Of a stretch of DNA of 7,190 nucleotides, positions 1-6,969 are shown piece after piece. Position 1 is the stretch's first letter; every line of letters starts with the position of its first letter. The stretch spans positions 1 to 7,190 of the forward strand of contig JASEHA010000112.1 in NCBI GenBank assembly GCA_030018795.1. The letters are read 5' to 3'. The notes beneath the pieces are model-generated. The model was not told the origin of the DNA, searched no databases, and saw nothing but the letters and a program-made list of their open reading frames with translations. The translations under genes and the position numbers were made by a program. The DNA is from a bacterium. Its GTDB lineage: Bacteria; UBA9089; CG2-30-40-21.

Positions 1-1
1 A

Positions 2-97
2 TTCGATAAAAAACTGATTGCATGCCGGGAATGGAGTCAATCAATGCTTAAGAGTGTCGATAGGGCTTTGGTTGCTATGCAACGCTCTCTTGAATAA
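2..97 (+). CDS. C-terminal end of an upstream protein (partial, unknown function)
   Basis: An open frame enters from the left edge and ends at a TAA stop at 95-97, giving 31 residues that begin FDKKLIACREW and end ALVAMQRSLE. The peptide is amphipathic and looks helical, with a charged/hydrophobic mix typical of a protein C-terminus rather than random translation. The other two forward frames carry early stops (for example TAA at 7-9). The start and all diagnostic domains lie outside the window, so no family can be named. A promoter begins 26 bases after the stop, so the downstream material probably forms a separate transcription unit. An AT-only inverted repeat (93-99/104-110) overlaps the stop but lacks a T-run and is not called a terminator. 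The main doubt is that a 31-codon open frame at an edge can occur by chance. Confidence 0.5.
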   Translation, partial: FDKKLIACREWSQSMLKSVDRALVAMQRSLE

Positions 98-122
98 TTC
101 CACAATTATTTGTAAAAAAACC

Positions 123-151
123 TTGACTTTTTATAGCAGTTATGCTATACT
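123..151 (+). promoter_or_regulatory. Sigma70-type promoter
   Basis: The -35 box TTGACT (123-128) and the -10 box TATACT (146-151) each differ from consensus at one position and are separated by exactly 17 bp. Transcription would start near 157-159. It points toward the leader and the giant TPR gene, and it is the only convincing promoter between the upstream stop codon and that gene. The spacer and -10 box are overlaid by a perfect inverted repeat, which suggests repression by a dimeric regulator. Confidence 0.75.
132..149. promoter_or_regulatory. Candidate operator (perfect 7+7 inverted repeat over the -10)
   Basis: TATAGCA (132-138) and TGCTATA (143-149) are exact reverse complements separated by GTTA. 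The palindrome lies between the -35 box and the -10 box and covers four of the six -10 bases, so a bound dimer would block polymerase. Symmetric sites of this size in this place are typical of XRE/HTH-type repressors, including autoregulated toxin-antitoxin promoters. That family link is inference, because no regulator gene is present in the window. Confidence 0.5.
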
Positions 152-197
152 GTCTAAATCATAAGGGGAGGGAAACCTTAAATCGCAGGATATTTTT

Positions 198-263
198 GTG
201 GACAATAATAGGCTTTCCCCATTAAATTTGTTAAATAGATGGACATTATTCCTTGATAAATAG
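198..263 (+). CDS. Possible 21-residue leader peptide
   Basis: A GTG at 198 opens a 21-codon frame ending at TAG 261-263. AGGA at 187-190 lies 7 bases upstream as a possible ribosome site. The predicted peptide starts MDNNRLSPL and ends TLFLDK, and 6 of its 21 residues are leucine. Its final codons run through the left arm of the terminator and its stop lies in the terminator loop. A ribosome finishing the frame would therefore cover that arm and favour readthrough. The frame is so short that chance is a serious alternative. Confidence 0.15.
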   Translation: MDNNRLSPLNLLNRWTLFLDK

Positions 264-281
264 GGATGATGTCCATTTTTT
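239..281 (+). terminator. Intrinsic terminator / possible attenuator upstream of the TPR gene
   Basis: ATGGACATTATTCC (239-252) pairs with GGGATGATGTCCAT (263-276) over 14 bp in RNA, with two G-U pairs, a 10-nt loop and a following run of six T (276-281). It lies about 100 bases before the start codon of the giant gene and downstream of the only visible promoter. Expression of that gene would therefore need readthrough or a cryptic promoter. Confidence 0.8.
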
Positions 282-299
282 GTTTTCAGAAGGTTCAAG

Positions 300-357
300 C
301 AGGTAACAGTTATCTGTTACCAGTGCACTGGTGACTGGTGCACTGATCTGTTACCTG
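300..357. repeat. Nested palindromic repeat block (CTGTTACC / GTGCACTG family)
   Basis: The block is built from a few 7-10-mers. CAGGTAACAG (300-309) pairs perfectly with CTGTTACCTG (348-357), and its inner GGTAACAG (302-309) also pairs with CTGTTACC (314-321). In the middle, CAGTGCAC (321-328) pairs with GTGCACTG (338-345), CCAGTGCACTGG (320-331) is itself a palindrome, and ACTGGTG occurs twice in tandem (327-340). These pairings are mutually exclusive in part, giving alternative hairpins directly upstream of the ribosome site. The ACTGGTG/GTTACC vocabulary resembles short intergenic repeats seen in environmental genomes. Whether it is a dispersed element or a regulatory structure is not settled by one copy. 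Confidence 0.7.
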
Positions 358-369
358 TCTTAAAAATAC

Positions 370-375
370 GGAGGT
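370..375 (+). promoter_or_regulatory. Shine-Dalgarno for the giant TPR gene
   Basis: GGAGGT lies 7 bases before the ATG at 383. It is a near-perfect anti-16S match at ideal spacing and fixes this start. The start is further supported because translation from it gives a clean signal peptide. Confidence 0.88.
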
Positions 376-382
376 ATCATTC

Positions 383-3300
383 ATGAAACTTAAACAACTT
401 GCGCTTTTATTCATCTTGTTGCCAACCCTGTCCTGGGCGGCAACAAATACTGTTTCTCAAATGTCAGTGCCAGATAAGTTTATCATTGCCATTGCTGAGA
501 TAGGCAAGGGGCCTGATAGTCTCGAATCAGAGGCTGGCAAGGAGATAACCCGACTCATTGTTCGAGAGTTGAATGAAAAATTCAATAAGTTTAATGAGAC
601 ACGGATAGAGACTATTATCATCGAAAGAGCCAAAAATAATGATGAGGCAGCAGCCATTGGCAAAAGTCATGGGGCATCTCTGATTGTCTGGGGATGGATA
701 CCTGTGGCCACTCAGGATGCCTTTATTCCTAATTTCAAGGTTGTAAATGAGATAAAGGGCATGGAAATGATCAGCCAGAAGGAGTTCTCATCCAGACTGC
801 GTGGGGTTGACAGCTTTACCTTGAGTGATATTATTTGTGAACGGGCTTCTATGCTTGCCTCATTTCTGATAGGACTTACCCATTATTCAAACAGGGCGTA
901 TAAGGAAGCCTTGTTTGAGTTGAACGCTGTCAGGTCGCGGGGAGGGAGCCCCTCTGGCGAAGGAAGCCTCTCTGGCAATGGCGGTTTTTTTGACTCCAGG
1001 GGAATAGCCCTGTACCTTGGCAATATCCATCTTTACCAAAAGGCATATGAACTTGCTGTTAAGGAATACGATAAGGCAATTATGATGGATCAAGGCTATG
1101 GCAAGGCATGGTATAATAAGGCTATTGCCTTGACTAAGCTGGAACGGTATCAGGATGCTCTTATCTGTTACAATGAAACTATCAGGCTATTGGACAAAGA
1201 ATGCCTTGATGCCTGGTATCAAAAGGCAATGGTCTTATCCCTGCTTGGAAGGTTTCAGGAGGCACTTATTGTCTATGAACAGATTGCAAAGCTTGAGCCT
1301 GACAATGTAGATGCCTTATATAAAAAGGGGCTGACCCTGTGCGAACTTGGGGAAACAAAAAAGGCAATGGATTGCATGGATGAGATTATCAGGTTGAATC
1401 CTGCCTCTTCACTGGCAGCAAGTGTCTATTATACTAAAGGAATGCTTCTTGAGGAACAAAAAAGGTATAAGGAAAGTATCGTTTGTTATGATGCCTGCCT
1501 GAAGCTTCAGCCGCAGAATAGCTCATGCTGGCAGCATAAGGCAGCAGCCTTAGAGAAATCGGACAAAAAGGCTGAGGCTATACTATGTTATGATAAGCTC
1601 ATCAGCCTTGAGCCAAATAATGTTGATGCCTTGTATGCTAAATCGACTCTACTGTCTGAAACCAAAAACTATGAGGCTGCCAATAAATGCCTTGATACTG
1701 CCCTTTCTGTCTCACCAAAACATCTTTTGGCATGGAAACAAAAGGGGATTGTCTTGAGCAAGCTTGGAAAATATGAGGAGGCTCTTAGATGCTTTGAGCA
1801 AACATCTCTAACCGTTGATGTCTTATCTTATAAGAGTGTGTCCCTAATTGAGCTTAATCAGACCGACGAGGCTATTGCCTGTCTGGATAAGATTCTTGCC
1901 CAGCAGCCGGCCAATACTGATGCCTTATTTTCTAAAGCCTTGCTGCTGCAAAAGATGGGCAGGAAGCAAGAGGCTGCTGCATATTTGGAGGATGTAGTTA
2001 AAACACTGCCAACCCATACACAGGGCTGGTATCGTCTTGGACTTTTATCAATCGAGTCTGGATATCTGCAAAAGGGTGCAGAGTGTTTTCAAAAGGTTAC
2101 CAGCCTGGATCCTGAATATACCCTTGCCTGGTACCGCGGCGGGCTTGCCCTAAATGAGCTTGGTGAAAGCAAGGAGGCTTGCCAGTACCTTGAACATGCA
2201 GTAAAGCTTGACCCATCCCTTTCAGATGCCTGGTACCTAATGGGTAATATCCTTGCCAAAACAGGTGAATATGAGGAGGCTCTTCCCTGTTACAATCAGG
2301 CAATATCCCTTGTGCCAACACATGTCAGTGCCTGGTATAAAAAAGCAGGTGCATTAAACAGTCTCAAGAGATTCAAGGAGGCAGTCACCTGCTATGAAGA
2401 GGCACTGAAGCTTGACTCGCAAAATGCAACCTTTTGGATTGAAAAAGCAGCTGCCTTGCTTGGTCTTAAGAATATTACTGATGCTGTAAAATGTTATGAC
2501 TATGCCCTGTCCATAAGCCCTAAGGATGATACCCTCTGGTGTAAAAAGGGCGATGCCCTATCCATACTCAAGGATGATAAAAATGCCATTGAGTGCTATG
2601 ATAACGCTGTCAGGCTAAACCCATCCTATGCAGATGCATGGTATAATAAGGGGCTATCATCAGCCAGGCTGAAACAATATGAGGATAGCCTCACCGCATA
2701 TGCAAAGGTGATTGAATTGACCCCTGCCAACCCTGTCGTCTGGAAACAAAAGGGAGATATTCTTATTGGACTAAAAAAATATGATGAGGCATTGGATTGT
2801 CTTAATAAAATATTGGAGATACAGCCTGATGATATTGAAACCCTGTCCAAAAAGGCAGACAGCCTTAAAGAGTTGAACCAGCTTGAGGCTGCGGTCCAGT
2901 GTCTCAAGATGCTGCCTAAGGATGAAAATAACCTCTACAGAATGGCTGATATCCTGACCATTCTCAACAAATATTCTGAGGCAGTTGAATGTTATTCTCA
3001 GGTAATAGAGACAAATAAGGATAACCTGCCTGCCTGGTATAAAAAAGGGCTGTGCTTGCAAAGCTTGAACTGTCTGCAGGATGCCATTGCCTGCTACAAT
3101 GAGATAATAGAGTCACCCAGGTATTCATCACAATCACCATACATTGATGCCCTCAGCCAGAAGGCAGTTATTCTTACCACGCTTGGCAGCATGGGTGATG
3201 CGGTAAAATGTTACAATAAGATCTTAGAGAAAAAACCTGACTATATGGATATTATCTACAAAAAGGGATTGCTCCTGTCTAATCTGAAGCTCTATCCAGA

Positions 3301-6300
3301 GGCTCTCAAGTGTTTTGAGAACATCGATAATGATAATGTCGAGTTATTGATTGAAAAGGCTGTGGTACTTTCCAATCTTGGACGGCATAAGGATGCCCTT
3401 CTCTGCCTGAACAAGGCCACAAGCATCTCTCCTGATAATGGTATTGCCTGGTGGAGACAGGGAGAGGTGTTGAATAAGCTTGAGCAAGATGAGGAGGCAA
3501 TCAAGAGCTATGATACGGCTGCCAGAATCCTGCCGCAAGAGGCACAGCTGCCAGGGAATAAGGCACAGGTTCTGGTTAGATTAAGGAGGTATGAAGAGGC
3601 TGTTGTCTGCTATGATCAAGCCATTAAATTAGATCCCAAAAATCAGGATGCCTTGTACAACAAAGGCAATATCCTCTATCGGCTTAATATGTTTAATGAG
3701 GCAGCTGCCTGTTATGATGAGGTTGTCAACCTTGATCCAGGGCATGTTAAGTCCTGGTATAACAAGGGGGTTATTCTTTCTGGTATTGGCGAACATAAGC
3801 AGGCAATTGAATGTTATAGCCGTGTGATCGAATTAAATCCCCTGCATATCAATGCCTGGTACAATCAGGGTCTATCCTTTGCAGAGCTTAAGGAATGTGA
3901 AAAGGCAGTGGAATGCCTTGATAAGGCAATTAATCTGGATGGGGGCTATCATAAGGCATGGCTCAAAAAGGGAAAGATGTTAGAAGGGATGAGACGAGAT
4001 CAGGCAGCAATCCTTTGTTATGAAGAGGTACTCAAAATGAATGGTACGAATACAGATGCCTTGCTCGGGAAGGCAAGGATATTAGTGTCCATGAATAAAC
4101 AGCAGGAGGCAGTTGATTGTTATGATCTTGTACTCAAATCAAATAGGCAAAACATTGAGGCATTGCTTGGCAAGGCAAAAGGATTGAACCTCCTGACTAA
4201 ATACACTGCTGCCCTTGAATCATGTAAGGATCTGATAGCGATTAATCCTGATTGTGCAGATGTATGGGTTTGTAATGGTGATGCCTTAAGCGGCATGGGA
4301 AAGTATCAAGAGGCTATAACTGCTTATGAAAAAGCTGGAACGCTTTCCATCAGCAACGAAAAGGCATCTGCTGGCAAGGGCTTGTGCCTGCATAGGCTTG
4401 GCCAATATGAGGAAGCAATATTGTCCTATGATCAAGCACTAATCATAAACAAAGCCAGTGCCAGCGTGTGGCATTATAAGGCAACTGCCCTCTCTGAGGC
4501 AAAGAAGCATTTGGCGGCAATCGATTGTTATAATGAAGCGATTAAGATAGAGCCATCAAACCCAGCATACTGGTATAGCAAGGCAACCTCTTTATCTGCC
4601 CTTGAAAGGTATGAGGAGGCTGTTGCCTGTTATACTGATGTCCTGAAATTGGATGCTAAACACTACCCTGCATGGTATGACAAAGGGTCATGCCTTGTCA
4701 GGCTCAATCAGAACTTTGAGGCAATCAATTGTTATGATAAGGCACTGGAGATATGCCCCAATGATGCTAAGACCCTGTACAACAAAGGGCTTGCTTTAAG
4801 TAAATCTGAAAGGCAGGAAGAGGCATTAATGTGTTATAGCAAAACAATCTTGTTGGATCCAAAACATAGCAAGGCATGGTATAATAAAGGGAATATCCTC
4901 TATGCCAACAAGAAGTATCAAGAGGCAATAGATTGTTATCAGCAGACAATAACCCTTGAGCCATTAAATGCCCTTGCATGGTATAACCAGGGGATAGCTT
5001 TGTCAGCCATGGATAGGTTTGAGGAGGCAGTCAGGTGTTATGATGAGGTCCTAAAGAGAAAGCCTGATGAGGCCGGGGTATGGATGAGCAAGGCACTGGC
5101 TTTGAGCAAGCTCAATAAACATGAGGATGCTGCAGAGTGTTACCGTGAGGTGAGCCAAATGTGCCCTGAGAATATGGACGCTGTTTTTAAGCAGGGTATG
5201 GAATTGGCTGAGGTTGGAAAGTATAAAGAGGCAGTTGATTGCTATGAAATCGTCTTAAAAAAATATGACAGCAGCGATATTTCTGCAAATAAATGTGCCG
5301 CCCCTATTGCAGAGGTCTGGTATTATCACGCTGTATCCCTTGTCAACCTTGGCAGGCATGAGGATGCTGTGAAAAGCTATGCTAATGTCCTTAATTCCAG
5401 CCCAAAGGACGAAAAGGCATTGCTTGGCAGAGGAGCTGCCTTTATGTGGCTTCAAAGGTATGAGGAGGCAATTGCCTGCTACACCGATGCCCTATCCTTG
5501 AATCTATCAGACAACGGCAATGCCTGGTACCAGAAAGGACTGGCATATACCAATCTTAAAAGATATAATGATGCTATTGCCTGTTATAATCAAGCTGTAA
5601 CTATCAATCCTCTATTGGTTGATGCATGGTATCAGAGCGGAGATGCACTATATTCCATGGAACGATTTGAGCAAAGCCTGCCATGCTTTGATATGGTTAT
5701 TAAACTAAACCCATCCCATGCAAAGGCATGGCATAAGAAGGGTGCTATATTGTATGAGTTTGGGAAGATTAAGGAGGCAGCAAACTGCTTTGATGAGGCA
5801 ACAAAAAACGATCCAACCTATGCCCAGTCATGGTATAATAAGGGTATGGCTATGGAAAAACTGGGTGAGTTAAAGAATGCTATCAGTAATTATGAAAAAG
5901 CAATCGAATTAAAATTAGAGAATATAGAGGTTTGGTACAATAAGGGAAAGAGTCTGGAAAAACTTGGCAAAATGGATGAGGCAATTGTTTGTTATGATAA
6001 GGTTGCTACCATAAAGCCAGGACACCTTAATGCATGGTACAGAAAGGCCATGCTTCTGATGAAGGCAGGCAAGTTTAAGGGGGCACTGCTTTCTATTGAA
6101 GAAGCACTAAAGATAAGCCCCATGTATGATGATGCCCTGTATTGTAAGGGGAATATCCTCTATCATCTGGGACGGTATGATGATGCCTTAATCTGCTATG
6201 AAAGCATCCTCTCTCGAAACCCTCAGCATGTTAATGCCCTGTATGGCAGGGGTGTAAACTTGGGCAAATTGGGAAGGGTTGCAGATGCAGGCACGTGTTA

Positions 6301-6958
6301 CGAACAGGTGACCAGGCTGAAGCCTGAATATGCAGATGCCTGGTATAATTGGGGCAATCTATTGTATAAGGCAGGAAGATATGATCAGGCAAATACCTGT
6401 TTTGATGAGGTCATTAAATTGGATAAAAATTATACAGAGGCATGGTATAATAAGGGGAATATCCTGTATCAGCTTGGACGGCCGCAAGAGGCATTAACCT
6501 ATTATGATGAGGCAATTAATCTGAATACAAACGATGCCAATGCCTGGTATAATAAAGGGAATATCCTATATCAGCTTGAAAGGTATCAGGAGGCAATGAA
6601 TTGTTTTGACAGCACCATCCGCATAAATCCTATGGATGCTAAGGCATGGTATAACAAGGGGATGATATTTACCAAATTAGAAAGGTATCAGGAGGCAATC
6701 CCCTGCTTTGATGTATCCCTTAAAATAGACCCAACAGATGCTAATGCCTGGTATAATAAGGGAATAACCCTGGGGAATATAAACAGGATTGATGAGGCTA
6801 TTTCTTGTCTGGAAAAAGCCATTAACATCTACCCTGAGTTTGCCCCTGCCTGGAGGGCAAAGGGGACATACCTCCTGGCAACTGGCAAGGAACATCAATT
6901 AGTTGAGGAGTGTTTTGATAAGGCAGCAAGGATAGAGGGACAGGAGAAAAAGATGTGA
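383..6958 (+). CDS. Giant exported protein with about 58 tandem TPR units
   Basis: The protein has 2191 residues. Residues 1-19 form a type I signal peptide: MKLK, a hydrophobic core, then SWA before the probable cut at 19/20. No lipobox cysteine is present. Residues about 30-155 form an alpha/beta domain with strands at 33-41 (FIIAIAEIG), 74-80 and 100-106 (LIVWGWI), resembling N-terminal domains found on other exported TPR proteins and loosely TolB-N/FlgO-like folds. A degenerate TPR (159-183) and a Gly/Ser linker (184-207) follow. Residues 208-2155 hold 57 complete TPR units, mostly 34 residues, of the form AWYNKG-x-L-x-x-L-x-R-Y-x-E-A-x-x-C-Y-D-x-A-I-x-L-x-P. A diverged last unit begins at 2156. 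TPR arrays form right-handed superhelices that bind peptides or proteins, so an extracytoplasmic scaffold is the likely role. There is no catalytic domain, membrane anchor or surface-attachment motif visible. Start choice rests on the Shine-Dalgarno and signal peptide. Partner and pathway are unknown. Confidence 0.95.
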   Translation: MKLKQLALLFILLPTLSWAATNTVSQMSVPDKFIIAIAEIGKGPDSLESEAGKEITRLIVRELNEKFNKFNETRIETIIIERAKNNDEAAAIGKSHGASLIVWGWIPVATQDAFIPNFKVVNEIKGMEMISQKEFSSRLRGVDSFTLSDIICERASMLASFLIGLTHYSNRAYKEALFELNAVRSRGGSPSGEGSLSGNGGFFDSRGIALYLGNIHLYQKAYELAVKEYDKAIMMDQGYGKAWYNKAIALTKLERYQDALICYNETIRLLDKECLDAWYQKAMVLSLLGRFQEALIVYEQIAKLEPDNVDALYKKGLTLCELGETKKAMDCMDEIIRLNPASSLAASVYYTKGMLLEEQKRYKESIVCYDACLKLQPQNSSCWQHKAAALEKSDKKAEAILCYDKLISLEPNNVDALYAKSTLLSETKNYEAANKCLDTALSVSPKHLLAWKQKGIVLSKLGKYEEALRCFEQTSLTVDVLSYKSVSLIELNQTDEAIACLDKILAQQPANTDALFSKALLLQKMGRKQEAAAYLEDVVKTLPTHTQGWYRLGLLSIESGYLQKGAECFQKVTSLDPEYTLAWYRGGLALNELGESKEACQYLEHAVKLDPSLSDAWYLMGNILAKTGEYEEALPCYNQAISLVPTHVSAWYKKAGALNSLKRFKEAVTCYEEALKLDSQNATFWIEKAAALLGLKNITDAVKCYDYALSISPKDDTLWCKKGDALSILKDDKNAIECYDNAVRLNPSYADAWYNKGLSSARLKQYEDSLTAYAKVIELTPANPVVWKQKGDILIGLKKYDEALDCLNKILEIQPDDIETLSKKADSLKELNQLEAAVQCLKMLPKDENNLYRMADILTILNKYSEAVECYSQVIETNKDNLPAWYKKGLCLQSLNCLQDAIACYNEIIESPRYSSQSPYIDALSQKAVILTTLGSMGDAVKCYNKILEKKPDYMDIIYKKGLLLSNLKLYPEALKCFENIDNDNVELLIEKAVVLSNLGRHKDALLCLNKATSISPDNGIAWWRQGEVLNKLEQDEEAIKSYDTAARILPQEAQLPGNKAQVLVRLRRYEEAVVCYDQAIKLDPKNQDALYNKGNILYRLNMFNEAAACYDEVVNLDPGHVKSWYNKGVILSGIGEHKQAIECYSRVIELNPLHINAWYNQGLSFAELKECEKAVECLDKAINLDGGYHKAWLKKGKMLEGMRRDQAAILCYEEVLKMNGTNTDALLGKARILVSMNKQQEAVDCYDLVLKSNRQNIEALLGKAKGLNLLTKYTAALESCKDLIAINPDCADVWVCNGDALSGMGKYQEAITAYEKAGTLSISNEKASAGKGLCLHRLGQYEEAILSYDQALIINKASASVWHYKATALSEAKKHLAAIDCYNEAIKIEPSNPAYWYSKATSLSALERYEEAVACYTDVLKLDAKHYPAWYDKGSCLVRLNQNFEAINCYDKALEICPNDAKTLYNKGLALSKSERQEEALMCYSKTILLDPKHSKAWYNKGNILYANKKYQEAIDCYQQTITLEPLNALAWYNQGIALSAMDRFEEAVRCYDEVLKRKPDEAGVWMSKALALSKLNKHEDAAECYREVSQMCPENMDAVFKQGMELAEVGKYKEAVDCYEIVLKKYDSSDISANKCAAPIAEVWYYHAVSLVNLGRHEDAVKSYANVLNSSPKDEKALLGRGAAFMWLQRYEEAIACYTDALSLNLSDNGNAWYQKGLAYTNLKRYNDAIACYNQAVTINPLLVDAWYQSGDALYSMERFEQSLPCFDMVIKLNPSHAKAWHKKGAILYEFGKIKEAANCFDEATKNDPTYAQSWYNKGMAMEKLGELKNAISNYEKAIELKLENIEVWYNKGKSLEKLGKMDEAIVCYDKVATIKPGHLNAWYRKAMLLMKAGKFKGALLSIEEALKISPMYDDALYCKGNILYHLGRYDDALICYESILSRNPQHVNALYGRGVNLGKLGRVADAGTCYEQVTRLKPEYADAWYNWGNLLYKAGRYDQANTCFDEVIKLDKNYTEAWYNKGNILYQLGRPQEALTYYDEAINLNTNDANAWYNKGNILYQLERYQEAMNCFDSTIRINPMDAKAWYNKGMIFTKLERYQEAIPCFDVSLKIDPTDANAWYNKGITLGNINRIDEAISCLEKAINIYPEFAPAWRAKGTYLLATGKEHQLVEECFDKAARIEGQEKKM
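944..979 (+). repeat. 18-bp tandem duplication in the inter-domain linker
   Basis: Two 18-base units (944-961 and 962-979) match at 14 of 18 positions and are in frame. They encode GSPSGE followed by GSLSGN at residues 188-199. The result is a flexible Gly/Ser-rich spacer between the N-terminal domain with its degenerate TPR and the regular TPR array. Confidence 0.65.
1004..6955 (+). repeat. Coding tandem repeat array, about 102-bp period (58 TPR units)
   Basis: The array is a run of 34-codon units, most starting with a codon set for AWY/ALY/VW followed by NKG-like residues. Counting unit by unit gives 57 complete units over residues 208-2155. Deviations from 34 are units 2 (35), 4 (37), 8 (30), 19 (30), 21 (39), 23 (30), 24 (35), 42 (45) and 44 (35), a net +10 that exactly accounts for 1948 residues. 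DNA identity between units is generally modest, so the array is mostly old. The units nearest the 3' end (54-57, 6440-6847) are more alike. Units 54 and 55 share a 36-base stretch with only three differences, and units 55 and 56 share an identical 20-base stretch. Confidence 0.92.
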
Positions 6959-6969
6959 TAATTTTTTTG

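Larger units (their letters stand above)
158..281 (+). ncRNA. Short terminated leader RNA or small RNA (class unknown)
   Basis: The promoter at 123-151 and the intrinsic terminator ending near 281 define a predicted transcript of about 125 nt. Within it, GGGGAGGG (165-172) can pair with CTTTCCCC (213-220) as an 8-bp stem containing two G-U pairs. This stem closes a 40-nt internal region and hides the purine-rich, ribosome-site-like stretch. The terminator hairpin follows 18 nt later. I compared it by eye with common riboswitch cores (c-di-GMP, TPP, yybP-ykoY, fluoride, preQ1) and found no convincing match. It could be a regulatory leader that controls readthrough into the TPR gene, or an independent small RNA. 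Confidence 0.4.

Noticed and set aside
93..110. Inverted repeat AATAATT-CCAC-AATTATT as a terminator of the upstream gene
   Set aside because: The stem is A/T only, overlaps the stop codon and has no T-run after it.
158..281. A known riboswitch (yybP-ykoY was considered because of AAGGGGAG near the start and GGCTTTCCCC near the end)
   Set aside because: The conserved internal loops of that class are not present and the element is too short. Other common classes did not match by eye either.
280..315. A second promoter (TTGTTT at 280-285 with TTATCT at 310-315) for the giant gene
   Set aside because: The spacing is 24 bp and both boxes are weak.
3650..6235. A 12-unit higher-order repeat, because NKGNILY or CKGNILY occurs in units 27, 39 and 51 at exactly 12-unit spacing
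   Set aside because: Neighbouring units (26/38/50, 28/40/52) do not match each other better than other pairs, and the motif also occurs in units 54 and 55, so the spacing is probably coincidence.
457..6898. Several minus-strand open frames of 64-96 codons inside the giant gene
   Set aside because: They lie antisense to strongly patterned TPR codons, lack ribosome sites, and their composition follows from the repeat codons on the other strand.
1004..6955. CRISPR array or non-coding satellite as the explanation of the about 102-bp periodicity
   Set aside because: The period is fully explained by 34-residue TPR units in one open frame, with variation concentrated at non-conserved TPR positions.
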